This document shows, piece by piece, positions 15,028-23,069 of a stretch of DNA of 64,000 nucleotides. The position numbers were made by a program, and so were the translations under genes. The notes beneath the pieces were generated by a model. The model worked only from the letters and a program-made list of their open reading frames with translations. It did not search any database and had not been told where the DNA came from. This stretch comes from an uncultured Caulobacterales bacterium (GTDB taxonomy: Bacteria; Pseudomonadota; Alphaproteobacteria; Caulobacterales; Caulobacteraceae). Numbering within the stretch: position 1 is the first letter of the stretch; each line of letters starts with the position of its first letter. Location of the stretch: NCBI GenBank assembly GCA_903837135.1, contig CAILTK010000095.1, positions 1 to 64,000 on the forward strand, given 5' to 3'.

Positions 15028-17238
15028 ATGCTTTTCAAATCAAGCCTGTTTGCGTGCGCGGCGGTGACGGCGCTGACGTGCGGCAGCGCCGCGGTCGCAC
15101 AGACAAGCACGGCTCAAGCAAGCGTCAGCGACAAGCCGTCGCCCTCGACCCTGACGGAGGTCGTGGTGACCGCTGAGCGGCGCACCGTCAACTTGCAGAA
15201 TACGGCCATCGCCGCGACAGTTCTGACGCAACACGACCTCACCAAGGCTGGCGTGTTCACTCAAGATCAGCTGCAGTTCGTCAGCCCTGGGCTGACCGTG
15301 AATAACTTCGGATCCGGCGCCGACATCGAAATCCGCGGCATCGGCAAGGGCGAGCACAATGTCCGAAGCACGACAGGGGTGATCACCTATCGCGACGGCG
15401 TCGCGACCTTCCCCGGCTTCTTCCAGGACGAGCCGTACTACGACGTCGCCGACGTCGAAGTGCTGCGTGGCCCCCAGGGGACCTTCAGCGGTCAGAACGC
15501 CACCGGCGGCGCCATCATCGTCAACTCGCAGGATCCAAAGATCGGCGGCGGATACCGCGGCTATGTCCAGGGGAGCTACGGCAACTACAACGACACCACC
15601 CTACAGGGCGCGCTGAACATTCCGATCAGCGATACATTCGCGGCGCGCATTGCGATAAACGACGAGTATCGGAGTTCGTTCTACCATATCACCGGGCTCA
15701 GCCATCCCGCCGATCTGTATTGGTCCAGCGCGCGTCTATCGCTGCTTTGGACGCCGGCGCCGGCGTGGAAGATCTCTCTGAAGGTCGACGGCGACTACCT
15801 GAACAGCGGAGGGTACTTCGGCGACCCGATCATCAATCCAGCGACCGGCAAGGTGAATCCGACCAACAACCTGTACAACCTCCAGACCAACTACCCGCAC
15901 CCCTATGCGACGGACCAGTTTCTGCGGGCCGTCCTAAAGATCGACTATGTCGATCCCTCCTCCGGCATGACCTTCCGGTCAATCTCCGGCTACCAGGACG
16001 GGCGGGCGGGATACAAGGGCGACATCGACGGGACCGCGCTCCCCTCGCCCAACTACACGATCACCGTGGCCCTTGACGAACACATCTACTCCCAGGAATT
16101 CAACATCATCTCGCCCGACAAAGGCCCGTTCAGCTGGATCGTCGGGGCAAGCTACCAAGACAATCAGGCCTACTTCCCGCCCGGGTTCGACATCGCGACG
16201 CCGCCAGGCGCCCTGGACGAGAATAGCTACGGATCGGCGCCTACGCATACCTGGGGCGCCTTCGGCCAAGTCAGCTACAAACTGCCGGCAGGCTTCGAGC
16301 TGCAGGCGGGGTTGCGCTATTCCGACTGGGACGCGGGCAATTTTCAACGGTTCTACGTGCCGGAGTTGCTCGCCAGGGGCGTCAACTACTACGAGGACGG
16401 CAAGGCGAGCGGTTCGAATGTCACCGGCAAGGTCAACCTAAACTTGACGCTCGATCGCGACAACTTCCTCTACGCCTTCGTCGCGACGGGCGCGAAGCCG
16501 GGCGGCGTGAACACCGCTCTCTACCTGGATGGCGGTCTGGTGCCCCCTCCGTTCAAGCAGGAGTATGTCACGGACTATGAGTTGGGCTGGAAGGCGCGCC
16601 TGTTCGACAGTCACGTCCGCACCCAGCTCGGGCTATATTACAGCCACTACAGCGACTTCCAGGTCGTTGTGCCGCTGGCGAACAATCCCGCCCAGTCCAC
16701 CGAGATCAGCGATCCCAGTCCGTCCAAGCTCTACGGCATCGAGGCGTCCGCCCAGGGCGCTTTCGGCGACTTGTCGTTCAATGCGAGCCTCGCCTGGGAA
16801 CACACCGCCCTGGGCGCGTTCCACGCGGAGGACAATCGGGTCGCCAAGGCCGGGACCTGCGATCCCGCGACGGGTCCGACCACCGCGGCCTGCATCGACC
16901 TCGGCGGACATCCGCAGACCTACGCACCCGACTTCACCGGCAACTTCGGTGTCTACTACAATCTCCATGTCGACGGCGGGGACCTGCTGACGCCGGGCGT
17001 CCAGTACAGCTACATCTCGGGCCAGTGGGGGACGGTGTTCGACAACCGGGCCCAGGGTGACCGGCTCGCCGCACGGCGGATCCTCGGCGCAACGCTAGCC
17101 TGGACGCATGGCGATTTCGTCGCCACGCTCTACGCGCGGAACCTGACCAATGACCAGTATGTCTCGGCGCTCTACGCGCCCATCCGGTTCGCAGGCGCCC
17201 CACGTCAGTTCGGCGTCAGTCTCTTGAAGAAGTTCTAA
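15028..17238 (+). CDS. TonB-dependent receptor
   Basis: The 736-residue protein has a signal peptide (residues 1-24, ending AAVAQ). The plug follows, with LTEVVVTAERRTVNLQNTAI, GADIEIRGIGKGEHN, VITYRDGVATFPG and VEVLRGPQGTFSGQNATGGA. The barrel ends GAPRQFGVSLLKKF with the terminal Phe. GGGGAGG lies 8-9 bases before ATG15028. The plug differs clearly from the first receptor, so a different ligand is likely. It lies on the same strand as the amidohydrolase upstream and the PLP enzyme downstream. Confidence 0.93.
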   Translation: MLFKSSLFACAAVTALTCGSAAVAQTSTAQASVSDKPSPSTLTEVVVTAERRTVNLQNTAIAATVLTQHDLTKAGVFTQDQLQFVSPGLTVNNFGSGADIEIRGIGKGEHNVRSTTGVITYRDGVATFPGFFQDEPYYDVADVEVLRGPQGTFSGQNATGGAIIVNSQDPKIGGGYRGYVQGSYGNYNDTTLQGALNIPISDTFAARIAINDEYRSSFYHITGLSHPADLYWSSARLSLLWTPAPAWKISLKVDGDYLNSGGYFGDPIINPATGKVNPTNNLYNLQTNYPHPYATDQFLRAVLKIDYVDPSSGMTFRSISGYQDGRAGYKGDIDGTALPSPNYTITVALDEHIYSQEFNIISPDKGPFSWIVGASYQDNQAYFPPGFDIATPPGALDENSYGSAPTHTWGAFGQVSYKLPAGFELQAGLRYSDWDAGNFQRFYVPELLARGVNYYEDGKASGSNVTGKVNLNLTLDRDNFLYAFVATGAKPGGVNTALYLDGGLVPPPFKQEYVTDYELGWKARLFDSHVRTQLGLYYSHYSDFQVVVPLANNPAQSTEISDPSPSKLYGIEASAQGAFGDLSFNASLAWEHTALGAFHAEDNRVAKAGTCDPATGPTTAACIDLGGHPQTYAPDFTGNFGVYYNLHVDGGDLLTPGVQYSYISGQWGTVFDNRAQGDRLAARRILGATLAWTHGDFVATLYARNLTNDQYVSALYAPIRFAGAPRQFGVSLLKKF

Positions 17239-17244
17239 CCATGG

Positions 17245-17273
17245 AACGCCCGGCCAGCGCTCGTGCGGGCGTT
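17245..17273 (+). terminator. Hairpin just after the TonB receptor
   Basis: AACGCCCG (17245-17252) pairs with CGGGCGTT (17266-17273) across a 13-base loop, six bases after the stop codon. The position fits a terminator, though only a weak T-run follows. Confidence 0.45.
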
Positions 17274-17280
17274 GCGGAGT

Positions 17281-17303
17281 TTGCAACAGGGCGCCTGTCG
17301 CAA
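17281..17303. promoter_or_regulatory. Small perfect dyad upstream of the MFS pseudogene
   Basis: TTGC-A-ACAGG, GCG, CCTGT-C-GCAA forms a near-perfect dyad of 23 bases. It may be a second terminator stem or an operator left from the decayed transporter gene. Confidence 0.35.
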
Positions 17304-17383
17304 CCCCGTTGAATTGGTTTGGCGATCGCGGGAGCATCGGCTGTCGGCGGTCATCGAGGATCGTCTTCGATTCAGCCCCTGAG

Positions 17384-17978
17384 ATGGTCTCGTGGATGAC
17401 GACAATCGAGCTGCCGGGCGCCGCGTCCCCTTCCATGGATCAGGCGATGACCGGGCGGCAGTGGCTCGCGCTATCTGTCTGCGTTCTGCTCAATGTCATC
17501 GATGGCTTCGACATCCTTGCAGTGTCGGTCGCCGCTGACCCCATCCGTCACGGGCTCGGCCCGTCCACCGCTGACCTTGGCCTGGTGTTGAGCGCCAGCT
17601 TGGCCGGTATGACCCTCGGCGCTCTGCTTCTCGGGCCCCTGGCCGACCGCTTCGGCCGCCGCCCCCTCATCCTGTCGTGCCTAGTGGTGGAGTTGGCCGG
17701 GATGCTGGCCGCCGGGTTCTCCACGGCCGGCGCGAGCTTGTTCGCCGCAATGGCGGGACTCTACGCCACCGCGCCGGCGACGTTCCCGCCAGCGGTGCGC
17801 GCATCAGCCACCGGCTTGGCCTTCAACCTCGGGCGCCTCGGCGGGACTCTGTCTCCCGTCCTCGGCGCCTTTGCTTTGAGCACGTCGGGTCTGGGTGTCG
17901 GCGGGGCGTTGACCCTCATGGGGGCTGCCCCTTGTCGCCGCGCTATTGACGGGGCTCAGGGCTGACAACGCAGCATGA
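17384..17978 (+). pseudogene. Internally deleted MFS transporter (AAHS-like)
   Basis: The frame starts like an AAHS-type MFS protein: TM1 with LNVIDGFDILAVSVAADPIR, TM2-TM3 with the GPLADRFGRRPLI motif, and part of TM4. It then jumps from SLFAAMAGLY directly to FPPAVRASATGLAFNLGRLG, which belongs to the TM10-TM11 region. Roughly 200 residues are missing. Near the end, one extra C at the CTGCCCC run shifts the frame; removing it restores AALVAALLTGLRADNAA and a TGA at 17976. The gene therefore carries an in-frame internal deletion and a frameshift and is very unlikely to work. Confidence 0.75.
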
Positions 17979-18099
17979 CCCACTCCCCCACGATCTCGAT
18001 CGGCGCGCCCCGAACCTCCCTGTCGTTCTCGGGGCCAAGATCGACGCCAACCCCTGCGCCAGACTTCAAGATCGCCCACAGCATCACCGAGGAATCATC

Positions 18100-19434
18100 A
18101 TGGCTCTGACGCGTCGGAATTGGCTGGTCGCCGCAGGGGCTGCTTCCCTGCCCATGGCCGCGCCCGCAACAGCCCTCGCCGCTGAGACGGAGGCCAGTGC
18201 TCAGACCCGCGGTCCGCCCGAGCCGTCATCGGTCGCTCTGCTGAGCAAAGAGAGCTTTCCGGCGATCAAGAACAAAACGTATATGAATTGCGCGGCCATC
18301 CACCCGGTCAGCGAGGGCTCGATCCGCCTGGCGGAGAAGGCCGCCCTTGCGGAATTCGATCGCAAGCCGGGCGATTTTTTTCCCGATGGCGACCGCGTGA
18401 TTTCCCATTTCGCGGCCCTGATCAACGCGGCGCCGGAAGAGGTGGAGTTCGTGCCTTCGACCTCGGTCGGCGAATCCTTCATCGCCGCGGCGCTTGGGCT
18501 GCCGCAGCCTGGCGCCCACGTTATTAGCGACGTGCTGCACTACGACGGCGCGCAGATGATGTACCTGGAGATGCAGAAGCGGGGGGTCGAGGTCACCTTT
18601 ATCCCGATGTCGCAGGACGGGAAGATTCCGCTCGAGGAATACGAGCGCCAGATCCGTCCGGGAAAGACAAAGCTGATCGCGCTCTCGGCGACTTCTATGT
18701 TGAACGGCTTTACCCAAGATCTGAAATCGCTCTGCCAGATCGCCCGTACGAGGGACATCTTCGTCCACGCCGATATGATCCAGACCATCGGCAATACCCC
18801 GGTCGACGTGAAGGCGATGGGGGTGGATTCGGCGTGCGCCGGAACCTACAAATGGCTGATGGCGAGAGGGACGGCCTTCCTCTACGTGAACGCGGCGTCG
18901 ATGCATAAGCTCGCCCCACCGTTCTATCACATCAGCAACTACGACTTCCCCCTGCCGCACGAGACGCCCTCCACCAAGATGAGCTGGCCGGATACCCACA
19001 TGTATCCCTACGACACGCCGGGAAAGCAGATTGTGGACAACTACGTGCCGAAGAAGGGCGCACGGGGCATGTTCAGCCTGGGGTACGAGCCGAACCTGTC
19101 AACGCTCGCAGGCCTGGAATACTCGCTGCCTTATCTGGAGCAGGTCGGGCTCGAAAGACTCCGAGCCCACCGCAAGCCGATGATCGAAAGGCTTAAGGAG
19201 CAGCTTCCCAGGAAGGGGTATCGCCTGCTCACGCCCGCCGATTCCGAGTCGCCGATCGTTACGGTCGCGGTGAGGGATGCCGGTCGATTGGACCCTTTCT
19301 TCGAACGCGCCAATGTCAAAGTGACCACTCGGTGGAACCACGTCCGCATCTCGGTCTCCCTTTTCAATGACATGGAAGACGTCGAGAGAGTCCTGGCCGC
19401 CTTTCCCATGAGCGATCGGCCAAGCCTCATGTAG
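18100..19434 (+). CDS. Signal-bearing class V aminotransferase-fold PLP enzyme
   Basis: The 444-residue protein begins MALTRRNWLVAAGAASLPMA, a twin-arginine-like signal with cleavage expected near ALAAE (26-30). The fold-type I core follows: YMNCAAIHPVSEG near 61, PSTSVGESFIAAAL near 119, FVHADMIQTIGN with PLP-binding Asp225, and CAGTYKWLMARGTAFLYV with the Schiff-base Lys251. It resembles the cysteine desulfurase / isopenicillin-N-epimerase superfamily. Tat export would fit a folded cofactor-bearing periplasmic enzyme. It may act on a compound imported by the adjacent receptor. Substrate and reaction are not recognisable. ATG18100 follows GAGGAATCATC. Confidence 0.85.
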   Translation: MALTRRNWLVAAGAASLPMAAPATALAAETEASAQTRGPPEPSSVALLSKESFPAIKNKTYMNCAAIHPVSEGSIRLAEKAALAEFDRKPGDFFPDGDRVISHFAALINAAPEEVEFVPSTSVGESFIAAALGLPQPGAHVISDVLHYDGAQMMYLEMQKRGVEVTFIPMSQDGKIPLEEYERQIRPGKTKLIALSATSMLNGFTQDLKSLCQIARTRDIFVHADMIQTIGNTPVDVKAMGVDSACAGTYKWLMARGTAFLYVNAASMHKLAPPFYHISNYDFPLPHETPSTKMSWPDTHMYPYDTPGKQIVDNYVPKKGARGMFSLGYEPNLSTLAGLEYSLPYLEQVGLERLRAHRKPMIERLKEQLPRKGYRLLTPADSESPIVTVAVRDAGRLDPFFERANVKVTTRWNHVRISVSLFNDMEDVERVLAAFPMSDRPSLM

Positions 19435-19459
19435 CGCCAAGGATCTCGGGCCCATTCGA

Positions 19460-19634
19460 CACGTCGGCGACGTCGGGACGTATACCCTGCCCCCATCGGA
19501 CGCGACGGGGGCGTTGAGTTTCGCCTCGTCGCGGGCGACCGCAGGAAACCTGCATGGTCTCGGCGGCGAAGCGCTGGACCAGAGCCCCTTCGAGCCCCGG
19601 TCCGCCCCCGAAGACGATTGCCGTCTCCCGCCTC
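19460..19634 (-). pseudogene. Remnant of a short-chain dehydrogenase/reductase (N-terminus)
   Basis: Read on the minus strand, one frame gives TAIVFGGGPGLEGALVQRFA, then AETMQV, the NAD-binding Rossmann start of an SDR. The next segment continues SDR-like only after a frame change: AVARDEAKLNAPVASDGGRV. The rest of the enzyme, including the YxxxK region, is absent. It sits 15 bases downstream of the metallo-hydrolase stop, in the position of a former operon member. Confidence 0.45.
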
Positions 19635-19649
19635 GCCGTGGGTCTCCGC

Positions 19650-20576
19650 CTAAGCCTCCAGGCCGCGAAGAACTTGCAGATGCTGGAAGGCCGCGGGTAC
19701 GTTAACCGCGTTATGCGCCCACTCGAACAGGCTGTATTCCCCGTAGTCGGCCATGCGCACCGCCTCGAGCGTCTCCTCGACCGATCGTCCCTCGTCAAGG
19801 GCCACGCTCACCGCCGCATCCAGCTCGCGAAGGTAACGGAGTGGGAAGTCGATGTCCGCGGGCCGCATGGGCCGGCCGTGACCAGGAATGATGATCGCCT
19901 CGTCCGGCAGGAAGTCACGGACGCGGGCGAGCGTCGCGATCGTCTCCTTGTGACGCCCTTCAAGGAGCCAGGGCAGCGCTGGCGAGGGCGCCTGGATCAT
20001 GTTGCCGACCCAAAGGATCTTCGCATCCGGCGCCCAGATGACGAGATCGCCAGGCGTCTGGGCGAAGCCGAAATGGCGGACCTCGACGATGCGACCGCCC
20101 AGGTCGATGCTGAGCTTGTCCTCCACGGTGATATCGCCGGGCCGGGACTGCACGCGTTCGATACCCTTGCCCTTGCCCATCAGGCCGAGCATGAAGCGGC
20201 GATCGTCCTCGAAGTTCTCCTCCATGTAGCGCTTGGTGGCCGGGTGCTGGATCACCACGGTGCTGTCGGGGAAGAGGTAGTTCCCGTAGGCGTGGTCGCC
20301 GTGGTAGCTCGTGTTGACGAGGTAACGGATCGGCTTCGATGTCTCGCGGCGGACGAGCCCGATCAGCTGGGAGGCGAGATCGCCGTTCAGCATGGCTTCG
20401 ACCACGAGGACGCTGCGCTCACCGATGACGAAGCCGGCCGTGGTGGCCACGTGGTCCTTCGCGAAGACGTCGTCGGGCATGACCACGAAGACGCCAGGAG
20501 CCATCTCCTTGGAGGTGAGGTTGACGTGTGCGGCGTCCCACGGGGGCGCGGATTCCTGCTCGCTGGTGTGCGACAT
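19650..20576 (-). CDS. Metallo-beta-lactamase-fold hydrolase with altered metal motif
   Basis: From ATG20576, with AAAGGAG just upstream, the protein has 308 residues and no signal peptide. MBL-fold elements are GFVIGERSVLVVEAM near 48, the metal motif VNTSYHGDHAYGN near 87-99, GDLVIWAPDAKILWVGNM near 180 and IIPGHGRPM near 236. The canonical HxHxDH is changed: the first His is Ser90 (S-Y-H-G-D-H), and the usual Asp/His in the fourth block is GNM. It may be a mononuclear or modified enzyme. The upstream gene on the same strand encodes a small membrane protein 103 bases away. Confidence 0.87.
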   Translation of the reverse strand: MSHTSEQESAPPWDAAHVNLTSKEMAPGVFVVMPDDVFAKDHVATTAGFVIGERSVLVVEAMLNGDLASQLIGLVRRETSKPIRYLVNTSYHGDHAYGNYLFPDSTVVIQHPATKRYMEENFEDDRRFMLGLMGKGKGIERVQSRPGDITVEDKLSIDLGGRIVEVRHFGFAQTPGDLVIWAPDAKILWVGNMIQAPSPALPWLLEGRHKETIATLARVRDFLPDEAIIIPGHGRPMRPADIDFPLRYLRELDAAVSVALDEGRSVEETLEAVRMADYGEYSLFEWAHNAVNVPAAFQHLQVLRGLEA

Positions 20577-20679
20577 GGCTATTCTCCTTTGAATGGTATC
20601 GGATACGGGCGCCATAGGGGCCGGCGCATCGTCAGTAAGCGGAGGCGTTCGAGCCGCCGGGCGGGTAGAAGTCAGACGG

Positions 20680-21171
20680 TCAGCTCTTCCACGACTTCCG
20701 GCTCAGCAATGTCCAGAAGATCATGATGTGGGACAGAACGACCAGGGGCGCGAAGAAGGTATAGATGTACCAAGAAGTACCCAGGTCGAACCTCGGCACA
20801 TTCAGCTGGATGACGCCGCGCAACCCGTTCAGCAGATCAACGAAGCCCCAGGTGTTCGTCACCCACACCAACGGGATGGCAAGACGCCAGCCGCCCCGCA
20901 AGGCGACGATGCAGCAGAAGGCCAGCGCCGCTTCGATCAGGTCGCCGTAGGCCGCGCTGGACCGGAAGCTTTCGGGAAGGCGCGGGTCGATCATGTACGG
21001 AACAAGCAGGACCATGCCGACGTAGCGCAGCACATGCACGTAGAGCATCGCGATCAACGCGGAATTGCGTGGCCATGTCCTCAGCCGTGGCCAGACATAC
21101 CACGCCGCCGTGACGCCGAAGACCATGATGCTGGTCAGGATCTGCAGCCAGAAGATCGCGGTGCTAGTCAT
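20680..21171 (-). CDS. Small integral membrane protein of unknown function
   Basis: The 163-residue protein starting MTSTAIFWLQILTSIMVFGV has about four or five hydrophobic helices (near 5-25, 40-60, 75-100 and 130-155) and a short basic tail RKSWKS. No catalytic motif was recognised. AGGGG just upstream of ATG21171 supports this start; an in-frame ATG at 21237 would add a charged leader. It precedes the MBL-fold gene on the same strand and may be cotranscribed with it. Confidence 0.75.
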   Translation of the reverse strand: MTSTAIFWLQILTSIMVFGVTAAWYVWPRLRTWPRNSALIAMLYVHVLRYVGMVLLVPYMIDPRLPESFRSSAAYGDLIEAALAFCCIVALRGGWRLAIPLVWVTNTWGFVDLLNGLRGVIQLNVPRFDLGTSWYIYTFFAPLVVLSHIMIFWTLLSRKSWKS

Positions 21172-21263
21172 TTCATACCCCTGTCCATTTGAATTGCTTC
21201 GCCTGAGGCGTGACGCTTCGACCGGGTGGGACCCCACGCGAGGCGCCGCGCCTTAAGCTGGCG

Positions 21264-21286
21264 AAAAGGATCGCCTTCGGGCGATC
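21264..21286 (-). terminator. Rho-independent terminator of the peroxiredoxin gene
   Basis: On the minus strand GATCGCC-CGAA-GGCGATC forms a 7-bp stem with a tight tetraloop, followed by CTTTT. The stem overlaps the stop codon at 21285-21287. This is the best intrinsic terminator in the window. Confidence 0.7.
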
Positions 21287-21992
21287 AGGCGATTTCCAGG
21301 CGCCGAAGTTGCTCCAGGACCGGGAAGACGGCCGAGGGCTCGGGGCGCCGGGTGTAGTCGGCGTTGACCTCGGCGTAGGCGATCACGCCGTCCTGCGCGA
21401 TGACGTACCGGGCGGGCATCGGCAGGGTCCAGCTGTCCTCGCCGTTGAAAACGGTCAGGTCCGCCCCGAGCGCCTTTTGAACCTCCCGCAGATACTCCGG
21501 CAGGGTCCAGCGGACGCCGAACTGAGCGGCGACTTCACCACCGTGGTCGCCGAGGATCGGGAAACCGAGCCCGTTCTGCCGCTGCGATTTGCGGCTGTTG
21601 GGGGCGGTCTGCTGAGAGATCGCCACCAGGGTCGCGCCCCGCGCCTCGATTTCCGCGCGGGCTTGTTCCAAGGCGCTCAGGTCGAAGTTGCAGAACGGGC
21701 ACCAAGCGCCGCGGTAGAAGGTCGCCACGAGGGGGCCCCGGGCGAGCAACGTCTTGGAGGAGACGGGATTGCCGTCCGGGTCGGGCAGGGTGAACTGCGG
21801 CGCCACGTCCCCCGCCTTCAGCGCGCGGTTCTGGGCGCCGGACGCGATCAGTTCGTCGGTGGCGCGGTGCATCGCTTCGACCGCCGCCGGCGGGGCGATG
21901 TTGTTGTCGAATTCGTATTTGAACGCGTCGAGCTTGCCTTGCAGCGGCAGGCCGGATTGGGCGATCGACGCCAGGGTTTCCTGAAGGGTCAT
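21285..21992 (-). CDS. AhpC/TSA-type peroxiredoxin-like protein
   Basis: The 235-residue protein has an N-terminal helical extension of about 60 residues. The peroxiredoxin fold follows: AGDVAPQFTLPDPDGNPVSS near 60-79, then FYRGAWCPFCNFDLSALEQA with the peroxidatic Cys98 and a second Cys101. WCPFC rather than VCPTE places it in the AhpC/TSA group related to PrxQ/Prx-like2 proteins, reducing peroxides or acting as a thiol reductase. It has no signal peptide, so it is cytoplasmic. It is divergent from a LysR gene 105 bases away, which probably controls it, and it has its own terminator. Confidence 0.9.
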   Translation of the reverse strand: MTLQETLASIAQSGLPLQGKLDAFKYEFDNNIAPPAAVEAMHRATDELIASGAQNRALKAGDVAPQFTLPDPDGNPVSSKTLLARGPLVATFYRGAWCPFCNFDLSALEQARAEIEARGATLVAISQQTAPNSRKSQRQNGLGFPILGDHGGEVAAQFGVRWTLPEYLREVQKALGADLTVFNGEDSWTLPMPARYVIAQDGVIAYAEVNADYTRRPEPSAVFPVLEQLRRLEIA

Positions 21993-22097
21993 CTCTTGTC
22001 TCCTTGGATATCGCCACGAGCGCGATGACGGGAAAATCGGCCTTTGCGCCGGAATGAACTAGCCGAACTGTTCGGCTTTGACTTATCCAGTCCTGCT

Positions 22098-22979
22098 ATG
22101 AGTGATCGCCTCGCCGCCCTTCGGACGTTCATCCGGGTCTCCCGTCTGGGGAGCTTCTCCGCGGCCGGGCGAGAACTCGGCGCGCCGCAGTCCAGCGTGT
22201 CACGGACGATCGCGGCGCTGGAGCGGGAGATGGGCGCGTCGCTGCTTATCCGCACCACGCGGGCGGTCACGGTGACCGACGCGGGCGCCGAGTTCCTGGC
22301 CCGGATCGAACCGATCCTGGCCGAACTCGACGAAGCCGAGCACGCCGCCCGCCATTCGGGCGAATTGCGCGGCGCGCTGCGCATCGCCATCGGCACCAGC
22401 CTGGCGGCCCGCATGGTCATTCCGCACCTGAAGCCCTTCCTTGACCGCCACCCCGCCTTGCGGGTCGATCTGATGCTGGATGACGACCGGCAGGACCTGG
22501 TGAGGGAGGGGGTCGACGTGGCGTTCCGCTTCGGCGCCCTCTCGGACTCCACCGCCGTCGCGCGAAAGCTCGTCGCCTGGCCGCGCGCCCTGGTCGCATC
22601 CCCGAGCTATCTGGCGACAGCCCCGCCCCTTAATGTGCCGACGGACCTGGCAGCCCACGCGGTCATCGTCGGTCCGCAAGGGGTCGGGGACTGGACGTTC
22701 CGCAATGGGGGCACGACCGCATCGGTGCGCCTCGACGGCCGGCTGAGAATCTCGGTCCTGCAAGGCGCCTATGTGGCGGCCGTCGCCGGCATGGGGATCG
22801 TCCTGACCACACTGCCTGCGATCAGGCGCGAGCTCGAGAGCGGCGCACTGGTGCAGGTCTTGCCCGAATGGGACATGGGCACGGTGGACGTCAACGCCGT
22901 CTTCACCAACGGCCGCGCCGCCAAACCCGCTGCACGCGCCATCGTCGACTACCTCGCGGCGGTACTGGTGCGCGCCTGA
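22098..22979 (+). CDS. LysR-family transcriptional regulator
   Basis: From ATG22098 the protein is 293 residues and starts directly with the winged helix (MSDRLAALRTFIRVSRLGSF, SAAGRELGAPQSSVSRTIAA). The substrate-binding domain follows (LRIAIGTSLAARMVIPHLKP near 95; GMGIVLTTLPAIRRELESGA near 233). An in-frame ATG at 22044 would add 18 unusual residues. It belongs to the CrgA/DmlR-like branch by eye and is divergent from the peroxiredoxin gene, the natural candidate target. Confidence 0.92.
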   Translation: MSDRLAALRTFIRVSRLGSFSAAGRELGAPQSSVSRTIAALEREMGASLLIRTTRAVTVTDAGAEFLARIEPILAELDEAEHAARHSGELRGALRIAIGTSLAARMVIPHLKPFLDRHPALRVDLMLDDDRQDLVREGVDVAFRFGALSDSTAVARKLVAWPRALVASPSYLATAPPLNVPTDLAAHAVIVGPQGVGDWTFRNGGTTASVRLDGRLRISVLQGAYVAAVAGMGIVLTTLPAIRRELESGALVQVLPEWDMGTVDVNAVFTNGRAAKPAARAIVDYLAAVLVRA

Positions 22980-23069
22980 GCGGCTAAGACTTCTCGGCGG
23001 TTAGCCGTCGTTGGGGCGGCCATTGTCGGACGGGCTTTAGCGATCGCGCCCTTGCGCGATGAGCCCCGA

